Shown here: positions 32,404-32,593 of the stretch, in pieces
Position numbering within the stretch: the first letter of the stretch is position 1
How the letters are laid out: each line of letters opens with the position of its first letter
Assembly (NCBI RefSeq): GCF_000948395.1
Contig: NZ_JYFN01000025.1
Location: 11,145-43,737, forward strand
Direction of reading: 5' to 3'
DNA: 32,593 bases
Source of the DNA: Frankia torreyi
GTDB taxonomy: Bacteria; Actinomycetota; Actinomycetes; Frankiales; Frankiaceae
Translations under genes and position numbers: made by a program
Notes under the pieces: model-generated
Database searches by the model: none
The model's input: only the letters and a program-made list of their open reading frames with translations
What the model was told of the DNA's origin: nothing

Positions 32404-32593
32404 TCAGGCCTGGCGGACCCGGGTTCGGTCGAACTCGCCGTCCCGCGCGCCGGCCAGGAAGGCGTCCCACTCGGCCGCGGAGAAGGCGAGCACGGGACCG
32501 CTGGGGTTCTTCGAGTCACGCACCACGATGCCCTCGCCCAGGGGAGCGACCTCCACGCACATGCCCCCCGCTCCGTTGCTGTAGCTGCTCTTG
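32404..32593 (-). CDS. DUF397 protein, 5' end outside window
   Basis: The minus strand is open from the right edge to a TGA at 32404-32406. The translated part begins KSSYSNGAGGMCVEVAPLGE, continues with IVVRDSKNPSGPVLAFSAAE, and ends WDAFLAGARDGEFDRTRV then RQA. This is the DUF397 consensus (KSSYS, CVEVA, VRDSK, W-x-x-F). Only the first few residues, normally ending in WRKSS, are missing. DUF397 proteins are small regulators typical of Streptomyces and relatives, usually paired with an XRE-type helix-turn-helix gene. Such a partner would be expected just to the right. Confidence 0.95.
   Translation of the reverse strand, partial: KSSYSNGAGGMCVEVAPLGEGIVVRDSKNPSGPVLAFSAAEWDAFLAGARDGEFDRTRVRQA

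Noticed and set aside
31725-32470. Overlapping minus- and plus-strand frames of 95-180 codons
   Set aside because: They are Arg/Pro-rich, mutually overlapping and without supported starts. The cysteine-containing end near 31918 caught attention but matches nothing I recognise.
32336-32584. Plus-strand frame of 82 codons at the right edge
   Set aside because: It is antisense to the clearly recognisable DUF397 gene.

Overview
The window reads as chromosomal DNA of a high-GC actinobacterium. Most genes have G or C at nearly every third codon position. The family content (a conservon operon, DUF397, DUF3618, DUF4394, an actinobacterial holin-like membrane protein, a MEDS plus RsbW-type ATPase protein) fits Frankia or a close relative. 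The genus is inferred from gene content and was not checked by alignment.

Layout. (a) 1-932: the end of an integrated element. The C-terminal part of a tyrosine integrase points at the 3' end of a tRNA-Lys gene. (b) 1152-2000: an alpha/beta hydrolase. (c) 6812-2016, minus strand: a complete five-gene conservon operon: sensor-kinase-like cvnA, roadblock cvnB, DUF742 cvnC, GTPase cvnD and a cytochrome P450. The P450 lacks the usual K-helix ExxR motif. (d) 6813-9010: a repeat-bearing intergenic region, a cysteine-free ribosomal protein S18 and a secreted DUF4394 protein. (e) 9138-11852: Tex, with a long Gly/Arg-rich tail. (f) 12287-16290: a MEDS/ATPase regulator, a transglycosylase-like protein, an SRPBCC protein and a DUF4407 membrane protein whose start is disturbed. 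(g) 18849-16453, minus strand: an envelope cluster (YihY, holin-like, DUF3618), preceded by an alpha/beta hydrolase. (h) 20266-20775: an isolated MSMEG_0572/Sll0783-family protein, the nitrogen-starvation family. (i) 21248-22177: a metallophosphoesterase, followed by about 1.1 kb without a gene that contains a large hairpin. (j) 23256-26718: a tightly coupled sugar operon (DegT aminotransferase, epimerase, MGDG-synthase-like glycosyltransferase), with a DMT-type permease at 26974-28167. (k) 28371-31183: an NrtR-like Nudix regulator, divergent from an SPFH protein and an NAD-kinase-like protein. Two near-identical palindromes lie in the shared promoter region. (l) 31184-32593: repeats, one small ORF, a gene-free stretch and a partial DUF397 gene.

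How genes work together. Three groups form coherent units. The conservon is a membrane-associated, GPCR-like signalling complex coupled to a P450. The DegT-epimerase-glycosyltransferase operon looks like synthesis and transfer of a modified, possibly amino, sugar. The Nudix/SPFH/NAD-kinase-like locus looks like a self-regulated module built around NAD or ADP-ribose; it is the best candidate for a poorly described system here. Strong hairpins separate three convergent gene pairs. Short tandem repeats (15-22 bp) are frequent, especially at gene ends.
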